A stretch of DNA of 41,922 nucleotides from Elusimicrobiota bacterium (lineage in GTDB: Bacteria; Elusimicrobiota; UBA5214; JBBAAG01), in the NCBI GenBank assembly GCA_041658405.1, contig JBBAAG010000020.1, positions 1 through 41,922 on the forward strand, in the 5' to 3' direction. A model generated the notes under the pieces. It had not been told where the DNA came from and ran no database searches. It was given only the letters and a program-made list of their open reading frames with translations. Numbering within the stretch: position 1 is the stretch's first letter; each line of letters begins with the position of its first letter. Shown piece after piece: positions 32,477 through 40,879 of this stretch. A program made the position numbers and the translations under genes.

Positions 32477-35400
32477 ATGAAAAAGTTTTTTGTATCTGTA
32501 TTAACACTGTTTTTTTGTATAACATTTTCTCTGCCCGTATGGAGTGCAGGGATTGATGTTATTAAATTATCCGACTGGATCTCCGCAGACCCGGTACAGT
32601 GCAAGAAAAGTGTTGGTACTGCAAACCCTATTATCCTGCAAGTACGGGAAGTAGCGGAAACGTGTTACCCCAGTAAGTACGAACCCTGGACAAAGTTTCT
32701 TAACTACACAAACCCCGGGTTTGACCCTCTAAAAACTGTGATTGAAGACGCTCATACCCGTGGAGTGAAAGTTTATGCGTATATTAACGTATTCCCTGTG
32801 AGTTACGGAGATACTATCCCTCCGCAGGGGTTAACTCCGGGACATATGTATTACAGCGGGTATAACTGTTACGCAACAGAGAAAGGCGATCCCTGGGGGT
32901 GTGTTTCAAAAAATCTTACTCCGGTATCCGCGCCGTTGAACGGGTCGAAGTATTTTTATGTTTCCCCGGGAATACCCGCAGCACAGCAGCATATAAAAAA
33001 AGTTATACTCGAAATTGTTGATTCATATAATATCGACGGGATTATTTTGAATGAACTAAAATACCCGGCACAGGAAACCAGTCCTGACCCTGTGAGTAAA
33101 GAACGGTTTTTTGCCAGAGGTAATCTCGCACGGCGTGATTGGGATGACTGGCAGCGTGAACAGTTAACACGGTTTATCACAAACATTTATGCGGAAGTAA
33201 AAAATAGAAAGCCGGAGGTAACCTTGAGTGTAACCGCCGCAGGGTTGGTAACGCCGTATTTTGAGGATGAGTTTTATAATACAAGAATTCCTAGCGGGTA
33301 CTATGATTATTACCAGGACCCCGCAGCATGGATTACCCGCGGGATTGTTGATACGGTATATTCTGTTGAAACTATTAATAATAAAGTATTGAAATATTTT
33401 GATTCTAATATACTGAACAAAAATCATGGTTACAATCTAGCTTCATACGCGATGATAAAAGGTGTTGTTAAAGACGAAACAGGGCAGCTGGTAACTGATG
33501 CGTCAGTAAGTTTGTGTGATAACATTAAAGGTAATACTGTGAGTTCCACGGTTACCTCCATGGACGGAACCTATGCGTTTGTTAAAGTGTCAACTTCAAC
33601 GGAATACAGGGTTATAGCGGAATATGATGGAGCCGATAGTGTTGAGGTGTCAAGTATAACACTGAGTTCCAGCGAAATTAGGGAAGTTGGCCTCACGATA
33701 CAAGGAGTTGATATTGCACGGCAACTGAATTTTGTGCATATCTTCGATCCGGTAGATAACAGCGAGGTTAATACCGGTGTTATACATATACTTGGACGTA
33801 CAATACCGGGGTATACGGTTATGATCGGGACAGTAACTACACAAGTATTCCCTACCGGCGCATTTGCGGTTGACGGTGTGCGGTTATCCTCAGGGATTAA
33901 TCAAATCCCTGTAACCGTTACGACCCCGCAGAATGTTTCAACCACCAGGATTTATAGAGTGTCATACATAAATAAAGAAAAGGCGGGAAGCGATAAAGAA
34001 GCGAAGTTTAGGGTTTTAGAACCTTCAGGTGATGTTGCTGTTTATACAGGTAAAGACGCGGTTGAGTTCAAACTTGACGGGCCTAGCGGGTATGCGTGCC
34101 GCGCGGTTATCAACGGGGATAAACGTATAAATTTAACTGAGGTTGCCGGGGTGGATAAGATAAAAAGTGTTTACTACGCGAAGTATGTGCCGTTTGCAGG
34201 GGATGATGATGAGGATGATAATAGTGCACAACGAGTTGTTTTTGAAACTACAAAAGGGAAAAAGTTTTGCGTGTTCAGCAGTATAAAAAAAATGAGTACT
34301 GATGCAAAAATTGAGATTTGGCCTTCTGCGTATGTTCGTATAGCGGAAACTGTTGACGATAAAACACCGGTGGTTTATGGATTACACGATGTACGTCTTG
34401 GCGGGCCGTATATCGCGGAACTGCCTAAAGGTACACGGTTTGTTGTTTTAAGCCGTAAGGGTGAGATGTATAATATCAACCTGTCAAAATCGTTATCCGG
34501 CTGGGTTTCGGTTAAAAGCGTGAAACTCTTACCGCCGTCCACACCCGTACCACACAATTATTTTACCTACTGCAGTGCCGGAGGAAATGAGGATAGTGAT
34601 TTTGTGTGGATACAAATGTCCGCGCCGGTAGCTTATGCAGTTAAGCCTGAACCGGGGAAGCCTAATAAAATAGTGATCGATTTTTTTGATACCCATAACG
34701 CAACAACATGGATCACGCATAAAGCCAGTGCTACGGTTATAGATGCTGTTATATGCGAACAAGTGGAGGATAACCTTGACCGCATAAGTGTTGTGTTGAA
34801 CACAAACTTTATCTGGGGTTACCGTGCAGAAAAAATTGTGCGCGGTGGTGTGCCTGGGTTGATGCTGTATATAAAACGCCCGCCGAAAGGTGATTCTTTA
34901 AAAATAATAAAAAATTCTACCTCTCCGGTGAACGGGTTAATAATAGCAATTGAAGCCGGGCATGGCGGGCCGGGGAGTACCGGAGCTGTTGGGTTAATGG
35001 GGTTCAAGGAAAAGGATGTTAATCTGTATCAGGTAGGCGTGCTTAAACAGATACTGGAATCACGCGGGGCAAAGGTTGTTCTTATGCGTCCAGGTGATAC
35101 TGCGCTGGACTTCTCAAAGAAACTGCAGTACGCGTCCGACGGGAAAGCGGATCTTATACTGACAATCCATTCAAATGCAGGGGGTAATGCTGTGGGGTTC
35201 AACCGCCGGCTTGGGACGAGTACGTATTATAAATACCTTCACTGTAAACCATTAGCGGAATTTATATGGAAAGAATTACTGAACCTCGGTGAACTCGGGG
35301 ATTTTGGCCTGGTTGGTAATTTTAATTACTCGCCATTACGAGATACCAGGATACCGGCAATGCTTGTGGAGCAAGCGTTTATGACTGATCCTTATGAAGA

Positions 35401-35488
35401 AGCATTGCTTGTGGATAAAGAGTTTCATAAACGCCAGGCTGAGGCTGTCATCTGCGGGCTGGAAAAATTCCTTATCAGTTTAAAGTAA
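32477..35488 (+). CDS. Exported GHL10 glycosidase-like / N-acetylmuramoyl-L-alanine amidase fusion
   Basis: A 1003-residue secreted protein with signal peptide (1-24, cleavage after VWSA). Residues about 25-320 are a GHL10/DUF187-like TIM barrel: ILQVREVAETCYPSKYEPWTKFL, FDPLKTVIEDAHTRGVKVYAYINVFPV, YVSPGIPAAQQHIKKVILEIV, DGIILNELKYP. A CarboxypepD_reg-like domain (about 327-390), a beta-sandwich region, an SH3-like segment (about 620-685) and an AMIN-like domain (about 690-805) follow. The C-terminal Amidase_3 domain (821-1003) has zinc ligands H829, E845 and H898 and catalytic E965 (LVEQAFMTDP), all present. Amidase_3 strips stem peptides from peptidoglycan. In the barrel the family's usual DGIHFDDYFYP reads DGIILNELKYP, so glycosidase activity is uncertain. 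Confidence 0.85.
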   Translation: MKKFFVSVLTLFFCITFSLPVWSAGIDVIKLSDWISADPVQCKKSVGTANPIILQVREVAETCYPSKYEPWTKFLNYTNPGFDPLKTVIEDAHTRGVKVYAYINVFPVSYGDTIPPQGLTPGHMYYSGYNCYATEKGDPWGCVSKNLTPVSAPLNGSKYFYVSPGIPAAQQHIKKVILEIVDSYNIDGIILNELKYPAQETSPDPVSKERFFARGNLARRDWDDWQREQLTRFITNIYAEVKNRKPEVTLSVTAAGLVTPYFEDEFYNTRIPSGYYDYYQDPAAWITRGIVDTVYSVETINNKVLKYFDSNILNKNHGYNLASYAMIKGVVKDETGQLVTDASVSLCDNIKGNTVSSTVTSMDGTYAFVKVSTSTEYRVIAEYDGADSVEVSSITLSSSEIREVGLTIQGVDIARQLNFVHIFDPVDNSEVNTGVIHILGRTIPGYTVMIGTVTTQVFPTGAFAVDGVRLSSGINQIPVTVTTPQNVSTTRIYRVSYINKEKAGSDKEAKFRVLEPSGDVAVYTGKDAVEFKLDGPSGYACRAVINGDKRINLTEVAGVDKIKSVYYAKYVPFAGDDDEDDNSAQRVVFETTKGKKFCVFSSIKKMSTDAKIEIWPSAYVRIAETVDDKTPVVYGLHDVRLGGPYIAELPKGTRFVVLSRKGEMYNINLSKSLSGWVSVKSVKLLPPSTPVPHNYFTYCSAGGNEDSDFVWIQMSAPVAYAVKPEPGKPNKIVIDFFDTHNATTWITHKASATVIDAVICEQVEDNLDRISVVLNTNFIWGYRAEKIVRGGVPGLMLYIKRPPKGDSLKIIKNSTSPVNGLIIAIEAGHGGPGSTGAVGLMGFKEKDVNLYQVGVLKQILESRGAKVVLMRPGDTALDFSKKLQYASDGKADLILTIHSNAGGNAVGFNRRLGTSTYYKYLHCKPLAEFIWKELLNLGELGDFGLVGNFNYSPLRDTRIPAMLVEQAFMTDPYEEALLVDKEFHKRQAEAVICGLEKFLISLK

Positions 35489-35497
35489 GGGTAACTA

Positions 35498-36286
35498 TCA
35501 CACTTTGTTTATGTTCCGAAGGTACTCAATCGTGTGTTTGATATCAGTTTCAAAGTTTTGCCATTTACATTCACATGTAACCCGGGAGGTATAACCAATA
35601 TTGTTTAATATTTCAAACAACCACGGGATAGGATACTGTCCTGTACCGGGATTCAACCGTCCGGTATCTGATATATGTATGTGTTTAATAAAACTCGCAT
35701 AATTGGCGATATCTTCTATATTTTGATTTTGTACAACACAATGATGGATATCAAAAAGGATTCCAACGTTGAAAAGTTCGAGTTCTTTAATATACTTCCC
35801 GATACTGTGTATATCCGTGAAAACATTGGTTTCTGTTGTCTCCAGGTTCTCAATTGCTATGGTGATCCCGTACCCCGCGGCAATACCCGCTGCTGTCCGC
35901 ATGAATTCAGTTAGTTGCAGCATGCCTTCTTCCCGTGTAATTGTATCCGGGATACTGCGTGCCCTGCCGCTACCGAATCCCACAACTTTACCTCCGAGTA
36001 AATGTATGCGGTTGAGTACTAATGATAGATATGATTCAATCCTGGCTTTATCGCGGTCCGGCCCGGTTAGTGGTAATGCCGGGGGAATGAATAGGTAAAA
36101 TGTTTCAGGAAATATGCTGTGTGTGTTAACATCTTCTCTCAGTGTTTTAAACCCGGGATCGTCAAGTTCAGGGCCTATTAGCCTGCTTACAGGTAACTCG
36201 TAATAATCATACCCTGTATTCTCAAGTATTGACGAATGGTTGACTGAATTTATGCAGATACCGTATCGTATCTTCCGTGTGGCCAT
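35498..36286 (-). CDS. TIM-barrel sugar-phosphate isomerase/epimerase-family protein
   Basis: A 262-residue AP-endonuclease-2/xylose-isomerase-like barrel. Candidate metal ligands lie in order: ITIAIENLETT (Glu), GILFDIHHCV (Asp, His), FIKHIHISDTGR (His) and RVTCECKWQN (Glu). Members isomerise or epimerise sugars or cyclitols. ATG 36286 overlaps the stop of the upstream URO-D gene (TAATG); a longer frame reaching 36307 would start inside that gene's coding end and is rejected. It is the last gene of the minus-strand operon and converges on the amidase gene with only 9 bases between stops. With a Gfo/Idh dehydrogenase upstream, inositol-like or keto-sugar chemistry is plausible, but the substrate is not visible. 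Confidence 0.85.
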   Translation of the reverse strand: MATRKIRYGICINSVNHSSILENTGYDYYELPVSRLIGPELDDPGFKTLREDVNTHSIFPETFYLFIPPALPLTGPDRDKARIESYLSLVLNRIHLLGGKVVGFGSGRARSIPDTITREEGMLQLTEFMRTAAGIAAGYGITIAIENLETTETNVFTDIHSIGKYIKELELFNVGILFDIHHCVVQNQNIEDIANYASFIKHIHISDTGRLNPGTGQYPIPWLFEILNNIGYTSRVTCECKWQNFETDIKHTIEYLRNINKV

Positions 36287-37287
36287 TATTTTTTTAGTCC
36301 CTGGCATCGCGCAAGGAATGTTTCATACGCCCACATATCAACTTCTTCTGTAATACCGATACCTTTTAGGTCGCCATAGTTTTTGGCAATCAGGCCGCCG
36401 TTAGGGCCAAAGAAGTTGTCTACCATTTTATTCGCTGCAGCAACAATCTTGGTTTTATCTTTAGTCTGCATGGTTTTTTGTATATCGACAGGGGAGTATA
36501 AGCATACATGCAGTTTTTGGAGTTTCTCCGCTAACTTTTCAATCCCGTAAAGTTCGGGTTGGTCAAACTGGAATGCGTTAACCCCGACTTCTGCTAGGTC
36601 GTCAAGTATCAGCCAGTTGTATCCGCAGGAATGCATGAGGACATGTAACCCGTTATCATGCGCGGCCTTGCATAACCGTTTATATAACGGTTTAAAAATC
36701 TCGCGCCACATATCAGGGCTTACGAGTAACCGTTCCTGTGTGCCCCAGTCTTCACAGTAGAAGATTCCGTCTGCACCGGCTTCCGCCATGCGTTTGATAA
36801 CTTTCTCTAATAACGTTGTTACGCGGTCGTGTAGGATGTCAATATTTTCGCGTTCAAGCACAAGGTCGCCAAGGTATGTTTCAAGTTTACGCATGTAACG
36901 GCAGATAGCGAATGGAAATCCGGGTAGTGATGCCAGCCGGTATTTATCACCGGCATTAGCAAAACGTTCTTTTGTTTTTACGTATAATTCGGGTTTATCA
37001 AGTTCCGGGAGTTTGTAAGTTGCCAGTTTGTCCCAAGTGTCCAATACCGGCGTGTGTACTTCCCCGCCGGAACTCATGCCTTCTATTCTGTACCACAGGT
37101 TGCCCCAGGCATCATCATAAAACTGTTTGTTATTTTCTACCCACATACGTTTCTTCCAGATAAGGCTGGTATCGATTCCTGCCCCGCAAAAATCACTTAA
37201 CCGTTTACGGTCAAACGCTAATCCTATGCGGTCAGGTTTTGTAAAATTTAAATTTCCTTTAATAACATCTCTTGGTGTCATTGCCAT
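36286..37287 (-). CDS. URO-D-family protein (methyltransferase-like), 333 residues
   Basis: A uroporphyrinogen-decarboxylase-fold protein of the type often labelled methylcobamide:CoM methyltransferase or MtaA/CmuA-like. It starts MTPRDVIKGNLNFTKPDRIGLAFDRKRL. It carries LMHSCGYNWLILDDLAEVGVNAFQFDQPE, with the zinc-type HxCG motif of that group. The HemE N-terminal signature (RxPxWxMRQAGRY) is absent, so a haem role is unlikely. The third zinc-ligand Cys usually found further on is not evident near NYGDLKGIGI. AAGGAG is 11 bases before the start. It lies 15 bases downstream of the second, longer URO-D gene, a paired arrangement. No corrinoid protein is encoded here, so methyl transfer is an inference. 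Confidence 0.82.
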   Translation of the reverse strand: MAMTPRDVIKGNLNFTKPDRIGLAFDRKRLSDFCGAGIDTSLIWKKRMWVENNKQFYDDAWGNLWYRIEGMSSGGEVHTPVLDTWDKLATYKLPELDKPELYVKTKERFANAGDKYRLASLPGFPFAICRYMRKLETYLGDLVLERENIDILHDRVTTLLEKVIKRMAEAGADGIFYCEDWGTQERLLVSPDMWREIFKPLYKRLCKAAHDNGLHVLMHSCGYNWLILDDLAEVGVNAFQFDQPELYGIEKLAEKLQKLHVCLYSPVDIQKTMQTKDKTKIVAAANKMVDNFFGPNGGLIAKNYGDLKGIGITEEVDMWAYETFLARCQGLKK

Positions 37288-37302
37288 AAAAAATAGTACT
37301 CC

Positions 37303-38556
37303 TTATTTCCGGTTACTAACTTCCTGTGCAGCTTCCGCCCATTGGATTAACAACTGCGGGTTGTTATTTATTGAATGTATATCGCTGAGGTTGATGTCAA
37401 TATTCGTTGTCCCCGCAGTGTCTACGATTGCCTGTACTTCTTTCTTCATATCGTCTTTTGTATACCCGAAGAACACTTTGCCGGGATGTGCATGTGTTTC
37501 AAGAACTACCTTATCCCCGAACTTTTCTGCTGCAACTTTTACTGTTGACCATGGGGATACATGAAACCTCCGCAGGTTGGGGAGTGTGGATATGATATCC
37601 ACTTTTTTGTCTAAACACTCACAGCCGTGGTAATATACGGTTTTATTCGTGAAATACTTTGCAAGCCGGCAGTTGTATTGGTGCACAAATTCGTTGTACA
37701 TCGTTGGGCTTAACCCCGAGGATGTTTGTGCTGATATATACACCCATTCGTCGGTAAGGTTGGGTTTTCTGTCCTTAAAATCCGGTGCGAGGTATGCGGA
37801 ATGTACGCGCATATTGTTTATCGCGTATGCGCCGGTACGATCCGGCCGGCAGTTGATCGCGCCGGTTGTGTTACGGTTAATATGATTTTTTTCAAACGCT
37901 GACGTTATATAGTCCATCAACGCATGAACTTTATCCGGGGCGTCAATGACGTTATACAGCATATTTTCAATCCCGCACATTCGTACCGCAAGGTCGAACG
38001 GGATAAATCCTGTGCTCGCGTAGTTTACATTTACACTTAGCCTGTTATCTACCAAATCCGCAGCTTGTTCCTTCCGTGTATTTGTTGCGTCGTTGTCAAC
38101 TACCTGGTCGGTAAAGTTTAGTTTACTGACATCGATACCGTCACCGAAGATCGCAATGATACGTTTAGCTTCCAGGTCGGTATCTTCACTGTGTTCCGAC
38201 CCTTCCCATTTAAGATCAACTCCCCAGGAGATTGGGGTTTTGTACATAGCGGATACTGTAAGTTCCGGCCATACGATATGGTCGTCGGGAACGTTGTTTG
38301 CGATCCAAAGGCGTTTTCTTAACCCGGACTCAAGTCCGCGGGCGAACCGGTCTTTACATTTGAGAAAGTTCGCGCCGAGCATTAGCTTCCAATGAGTATC
38401 GGGTATGCCTTCGTAATACACGCAGACCGGGATTTTATCAGTTTTCTTTAATGCCTGATGGCCTGCCCACAACTTTTTTTTGTACTCCTGTTTTTTGTCA
38501 TTCGCAAGCGCCAGGATTTCGTTAACTAACGGAGCAATGATTTGTTTGTCGTTCAC
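37303..38556 (-). CDS. URO-D-family protein, 417 residues
   Basis: A longer and more divergent URO-D-fold protein. The N-terminal extension of about 45 residues (LVNEILALANDKKQEYKKKLWAGHQALKKTDKIPVCVY) precedes the barrel. A YYHGCECLDKKVDII segment gives a possible HxCE zinc motif. ETHAHPGKVFFGYTKDDMKKEVQAIVDTAG is a characteristic C-terminal region of this subgroup. Translation starts at GTG 38556, with AGGAG 6 bases upstream. It lies 9 bases after the Gfo/Idh stop and 15 before the other URO-D gene. The two URO-D proteins have little similarity and different lengths, so they are probably functional partners rather than recent duplicates. HemE signature residues are absent. Substrate is unknown. 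Confidence 0.8.
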   Translation of the reverse strand: MNDKQIIAPLVNEILALANDKKQEYKKKLWAGHQALKKTDKIPVCVYYEGIPDTHWKLMLGANFLKCKDRFARGLESGLRKRLWIANNVPDDHIVWPELTVSAMYKTPISWGVDLKWEGSEHSEDTDLEAKRIIAIFGDGIDVSKLNFTDQVVDNDATNTRKEQAADLVDNRLSVNVNYASTGFIPFDLAVRMCGIENMLYNVIDAPDKVHALMDYITSAFEKNHINRNTTGAINCRPDRTGAYAINNMRVHSAYLAPDFKDRKPNLTDEWVYISAQTSSGLSPTMYNEFVHQYNCRLAKYFTNKTVYYHGCECLDKKVDIISTLPNLRRFHVSPWSTVKVAAEKFGDKVVLETHAHPGKVFFGYTKDDMKKEVQAIVDTAGTTNIDINLSDIHSINNNPQLLIQWAEAAQEVSNRK

Positions 38557-38565
38557 GCTATACTC

Positions 38566-39765
38566 CTACTCATATATCTGTTTATAAACTTTTACCGGGA
38601 TTTTTATGTCGCCCAGGATTGACGGTTTTGGTTGATGCGCTTGTTTATCTTTATCCGCAGGGTTTGGTGACCAATTATCATTCTCGTATTTTTTACGGAC
38701 GGATTCTTTCCGGAAATCCGGAACTTCAAGAGAAGCGTTGCCCATTAACGCTGACTTGTACCCAAGTATTCCGGGGAGTGTCATATCAACGGATTCATAA
38801 ACATCAATCGGCGGTTTTGTGTCTTTCAGTATACTCTCAACAAATTCGTGGGTAACAAAAAAATCGCTGCCCCCATGCCCAGTTTGTGCTGCGAGGTCAG
38901 CGTACTTCTTGAACTTCGCGAGGTAGATATCGGTACTGAACTGTAACGGTTTGGTTTCAGTGAACACGTTAAGTACTGTTTTATCGGTAAGACGGTTATG
39001 TTCAACCGTACCTTTTGTGCCGTAGATACGGTACCACAAAGTATCCCTTGGCCCGTTTGACCACGGGATTATACGGCTGATCGCGCCGTTGTCCATTGTG
39101 CACATCAGTACACCCCAGTCATCGCCTACCCGGCCAACAGTTTGGCCAATGCCTTTATTGACAAAGAAGCCGTTGACTTTCACGGTTCGTGTTCCGGTAA
39201 TCCACGAGATCGGGCCGAGTGAGTGTGTACAGTAATACGATGCGGGTAGCCAGTTACGCCAGTGTGTTGGGCCGTTTGTAAGGATTTTCCATTGTGGACG
39301 GCAGTCATGGATATACTCGCCTTCACCGTAGGTGTACTCGCCTAACACGCCTTTTTTGTATAACACTTTCATTTCCTGTATGTGCGGCATATAACAATAA
39401 TTCTCTGCCATCATATACTTTTTCCCGGTTTTTTCTACGGTACGGCATAACGCCACGGCTTCCCCAAGTGTCATACATGCAGTTACTTCTGATAATACGT
39501 GTTTCCCTGCGTGAAGCGCTTTTATAGCTTGTTTTGCATGGTCCGGGAGATACCCGGCTATAACAACGATGTCAGTATCGTGCTCCAAAAAATTGTCGTA
39601 GTCAGAATATAAAGTAAGATCCGGGAGTTTGGGTTTTGCTGCGGAGATACGGTCTTTACTGAAATCACAGATGGTTACCAGCTGGGTGTTGGGATGCGCA
39701 TTAAAACTTGTAGCGTAACTCATCCCGCGGCGTAATCCTAAGACTCCAGCTTTTAGTTTTCTCAT
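38566..39765 (-). CDS. Gfo/Idh/MocA-family NAD(P)-dependent oxidoreductase
   Basis: A 399-residue dehydrogenase. The Rossmann start is AGVLGLRRGMSYATSFNAHPNTQLVTICD. The DYDNFLEHDTDIVVIAGYLPDHAKQAIKALHAGKHVLSE segment (EVTA... in place of EKP) is typical of the family. The C-terminal beta-sheet domain includes THSLGPISWITGTR and VNGFFVNKG. The nucleotide loop departs from GxGxxG (GLRRGM), as in some family members. Related enzymes oxidise sugars, inositols or hydrolyse glycosides through an NAD-dependent keto intermediate. CAGGAG lies 12 bases before the start. It ends with TAG. It lies 36 bases downstream of the PilZ gene and leads the URO-D/URO-D/isomerase run. No signal peptide is seen, so it is cytoplasmic. 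Confidence 0.9.
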   Translation of the reverse strand: MRKLKAGVLGLRRGMSYATSFNAHPNTQLVTICDFSKDRISAAKPKLPDLTLYSDYDNFLEHDTDIVVIAGYLPDHAKQAIKALHAGKHVLSEVTACMTLGEAVALCRTVEKTGKKYMMAENYCYMPHIQEMKVLYKKGVLGEYTYGEGEYIHDCRPQWKILTNGPTHWRNWLPASYYCTHSLGPISWITGTRTVKVNGFFVNKGIGQTVGRVGDDWGVLMCTMDNGAISRIIPWSNGPRDTLWYRIYGTKGTVEHNRLTDKTVLNVFTETKPLQFSTDIYLAKFKKYADLAAQTGHGGSDFFVTHEFVESILKDTKPPIDVYESVDMTLPGILGYKSALMGNASLEVPDFRKESVRKKYENDNWSPNPADKDKQAHQPKPSILGDIKIPVKVYKQIYE

Positions 39766-39801
39766 AATAACATATTTCTCCTGTTCCTATTAGGCTAATT
39801 G

Positions 39802-40146
39802 TTAACCGTTCATCTTGGTAATATCATCAATAAACGATTTGAATGATATTGTTTTGAAGAACCCGAGGTTGTGGAACTGTACGCCGTATGACATTTTTTG
39901 GTACTCCGGATGTTTCCACGAGATTGTGCCGGTTAATGACACTTTCTTCCCTTTTGGCGAGGTTAGTTCAAAAATGTAGTTTGGTGTTCCATCAATTTCT
40001 TTTTCAATAACGATACTTAACCCGCCAAAACTTATGTTACGGGTAATACCGTGGGAGATCAACGCTTTTGTTTTTGTACAAATAATGTCTACCGGCAACG
40101 CAGCGTTATAGCGTTTGTAGTACCGTTTTTCTTCCCAGTTTGTCAT
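39802..40146 (-). CDS. PilZ-domain c-di-GMP receptor protein
   Basis: A 114-residue single PilZ domain. Both c-di-GMP-binding motifs are visible: RYYKR (RxxxR, residues 8-12) and RNISFGGLSI (NxSxxG). The rest is the expected beta-barrel (VSLTGTISWKHPEYQKMSYGVQFHNL), with a C-terminal helix. PilZ proteins change motility, exopolysaccharide or transcription when they bind c-di-GMP. AAAGGA lies upstream of the start. It is divergent from the DedA gene and shares an AT-rich promoter gap with it. It may be transcribed with the downstream Gfo/Idh operon (36-base gap). No GGDEF or EAL protein is encoded in the window. Confidence 0.88.
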   Translation of the reverse strand: MTNWEEKRYYKRYNAALPVDIICTKTKALISHGITRNISFGGLSIVIEKEIDGTPNYIFELTSPKGKKVSLTGTISWKHPEYQKMSYGVQFHNLGFFKTISFKSFIDDITKMNG

Positions 40147-40163
40147 CTTAGTTATAAGTCCTT

Positions 40164-40191
40164 TTGTAAACGTATCTTTTTATATTATAAT
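40164..40191 (+). promoter_or_regulatory. Promoter of the DedA gene, with palindromic -10
   Basis: TTGTAA (40164-40169), 16 bases, then TATAAT (40186-40191). The -10 lies in the perfect palindrome TATTATAATA (40183-40192), so the minus strand also reads TATAAT toward the PilZ gene. The minus-strand -35 is weak. Confidence 0.5.
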
Positions 40192-40251
40192 ACATATTAA
40201 TAGGTGCTAATAAAAAAATTAGAGTTTTTGATTAGAAAGGTGCGTTGTTTT

Positions 40252-40866
40252 ATGGGGTTAACAGAATTTCTTGCGGGGTATATCACAAAGTTTATTGACG
40301 CAACTGGGTATGCCAGCGTGTTTATTTTGATGACAATGGAAAGTATGGTATTCCCGATCCCGAGTGAAGCAGTGATGCCGTTTGCCGGGTTCCTTATTTC
40401 CGACGGGAAGTTTACGTTTGTATTAGTAACGTTCTGGAGTACATTAGGGAGTATCGTTGGGTCAATGCTGTCATACTTCATGGGTAAGTACGGGGGGAAG
40501 CCGTTTGTAAATAAATTTGGGAAATATCTTCTACTTGATGAGGAAGAACTGGCGGTTACAGAAAAGTTTTTTGGGAAGTATGGCGACGCAACAATCTTCG
40601 TCAGCAGGTTCATCCCGATTGTACGCCACCTTATCTCGATCCCCGCAGGTGTTGGGAAAATGAACCTCGTGAAGTTTGGGATTTACACCGTTATCGGTGC
40701 GGGTATGTGGAACACATTCCTCGCGTGGTGTGGGTATGTGTTAAAAGAACACTGGGACGCTGTGATGAAGTATAGTAAGGTAGTGGACATCGTCGTTCTT
40801 GTCATACTTGTCGGGTTGGTAGGGTTGTTTATCTACCGCCATGTGAGAAAAACGAAGCGTACTTGA
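40252..40866 (+). CDS. DedA/SNARE-associated-family membrane protein
   Basis: About 204 residues in several membrane segments. It shows the DedA landmarks MESMVFPIPSEAVMPFAGFL (acidic residue and PxP motif), the FGKYGDATIFVSRFIPIVRHLISIPAGVGKMN re-entrant segment with its two arginines, and a C-terminal hairpin ending RHVRKTKRT. DedA proteins are inner-membrane proteins linked to envelope homeostasis; some act as lipid-carrier flippases for undecaprenyl phosphate or phosphatidylethanolamine. ATG 40252 is chosen for its fit to the family N-terminus; AAAGG lies 11 bases upstream. A GTG at 40204 would add 16 residues and cannot be fully excluded. The next gene follows after 13 bases. Confidence 0.92.
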   Translation: MGLTEFLAGYITKFIDATGYASVFILMTMESMVFPIPSEAVMPFAGFLISDGKFTFVLVTFWSTLGSIVGSMLSYFMGKYGGKPFVNKFGKYLLLDEEELAVTEKFFGKYGDATIFVSRFIPIVRHLISIPAGVGKMNLVKFGIYTVIGAGMWNTFLAWCGYVLKEHWDAVMKYSKVVDIVVLVILVGLVGLFIYRHVRKTKRT

Positions 40867-40879
40867 GGAATATAGAGAA

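Noticed and set aside
35489..35497. Intrinsic terminator between the convergent amidase and isomerase genes
   Set aside because: Only 9 bases separate the stops and no GC-rich hairpin with a T tract is visible. No convincing terminator was found elsewhere in the window either.
36286..37287. Haem-pathway uroporphyrinogen decarboxylase (hemE)
   Set aside because: The HemE N-terminal Arg-rich signature is missing in both URO-D proteins, and the HxC motif fits the methyltransferase-like branch.
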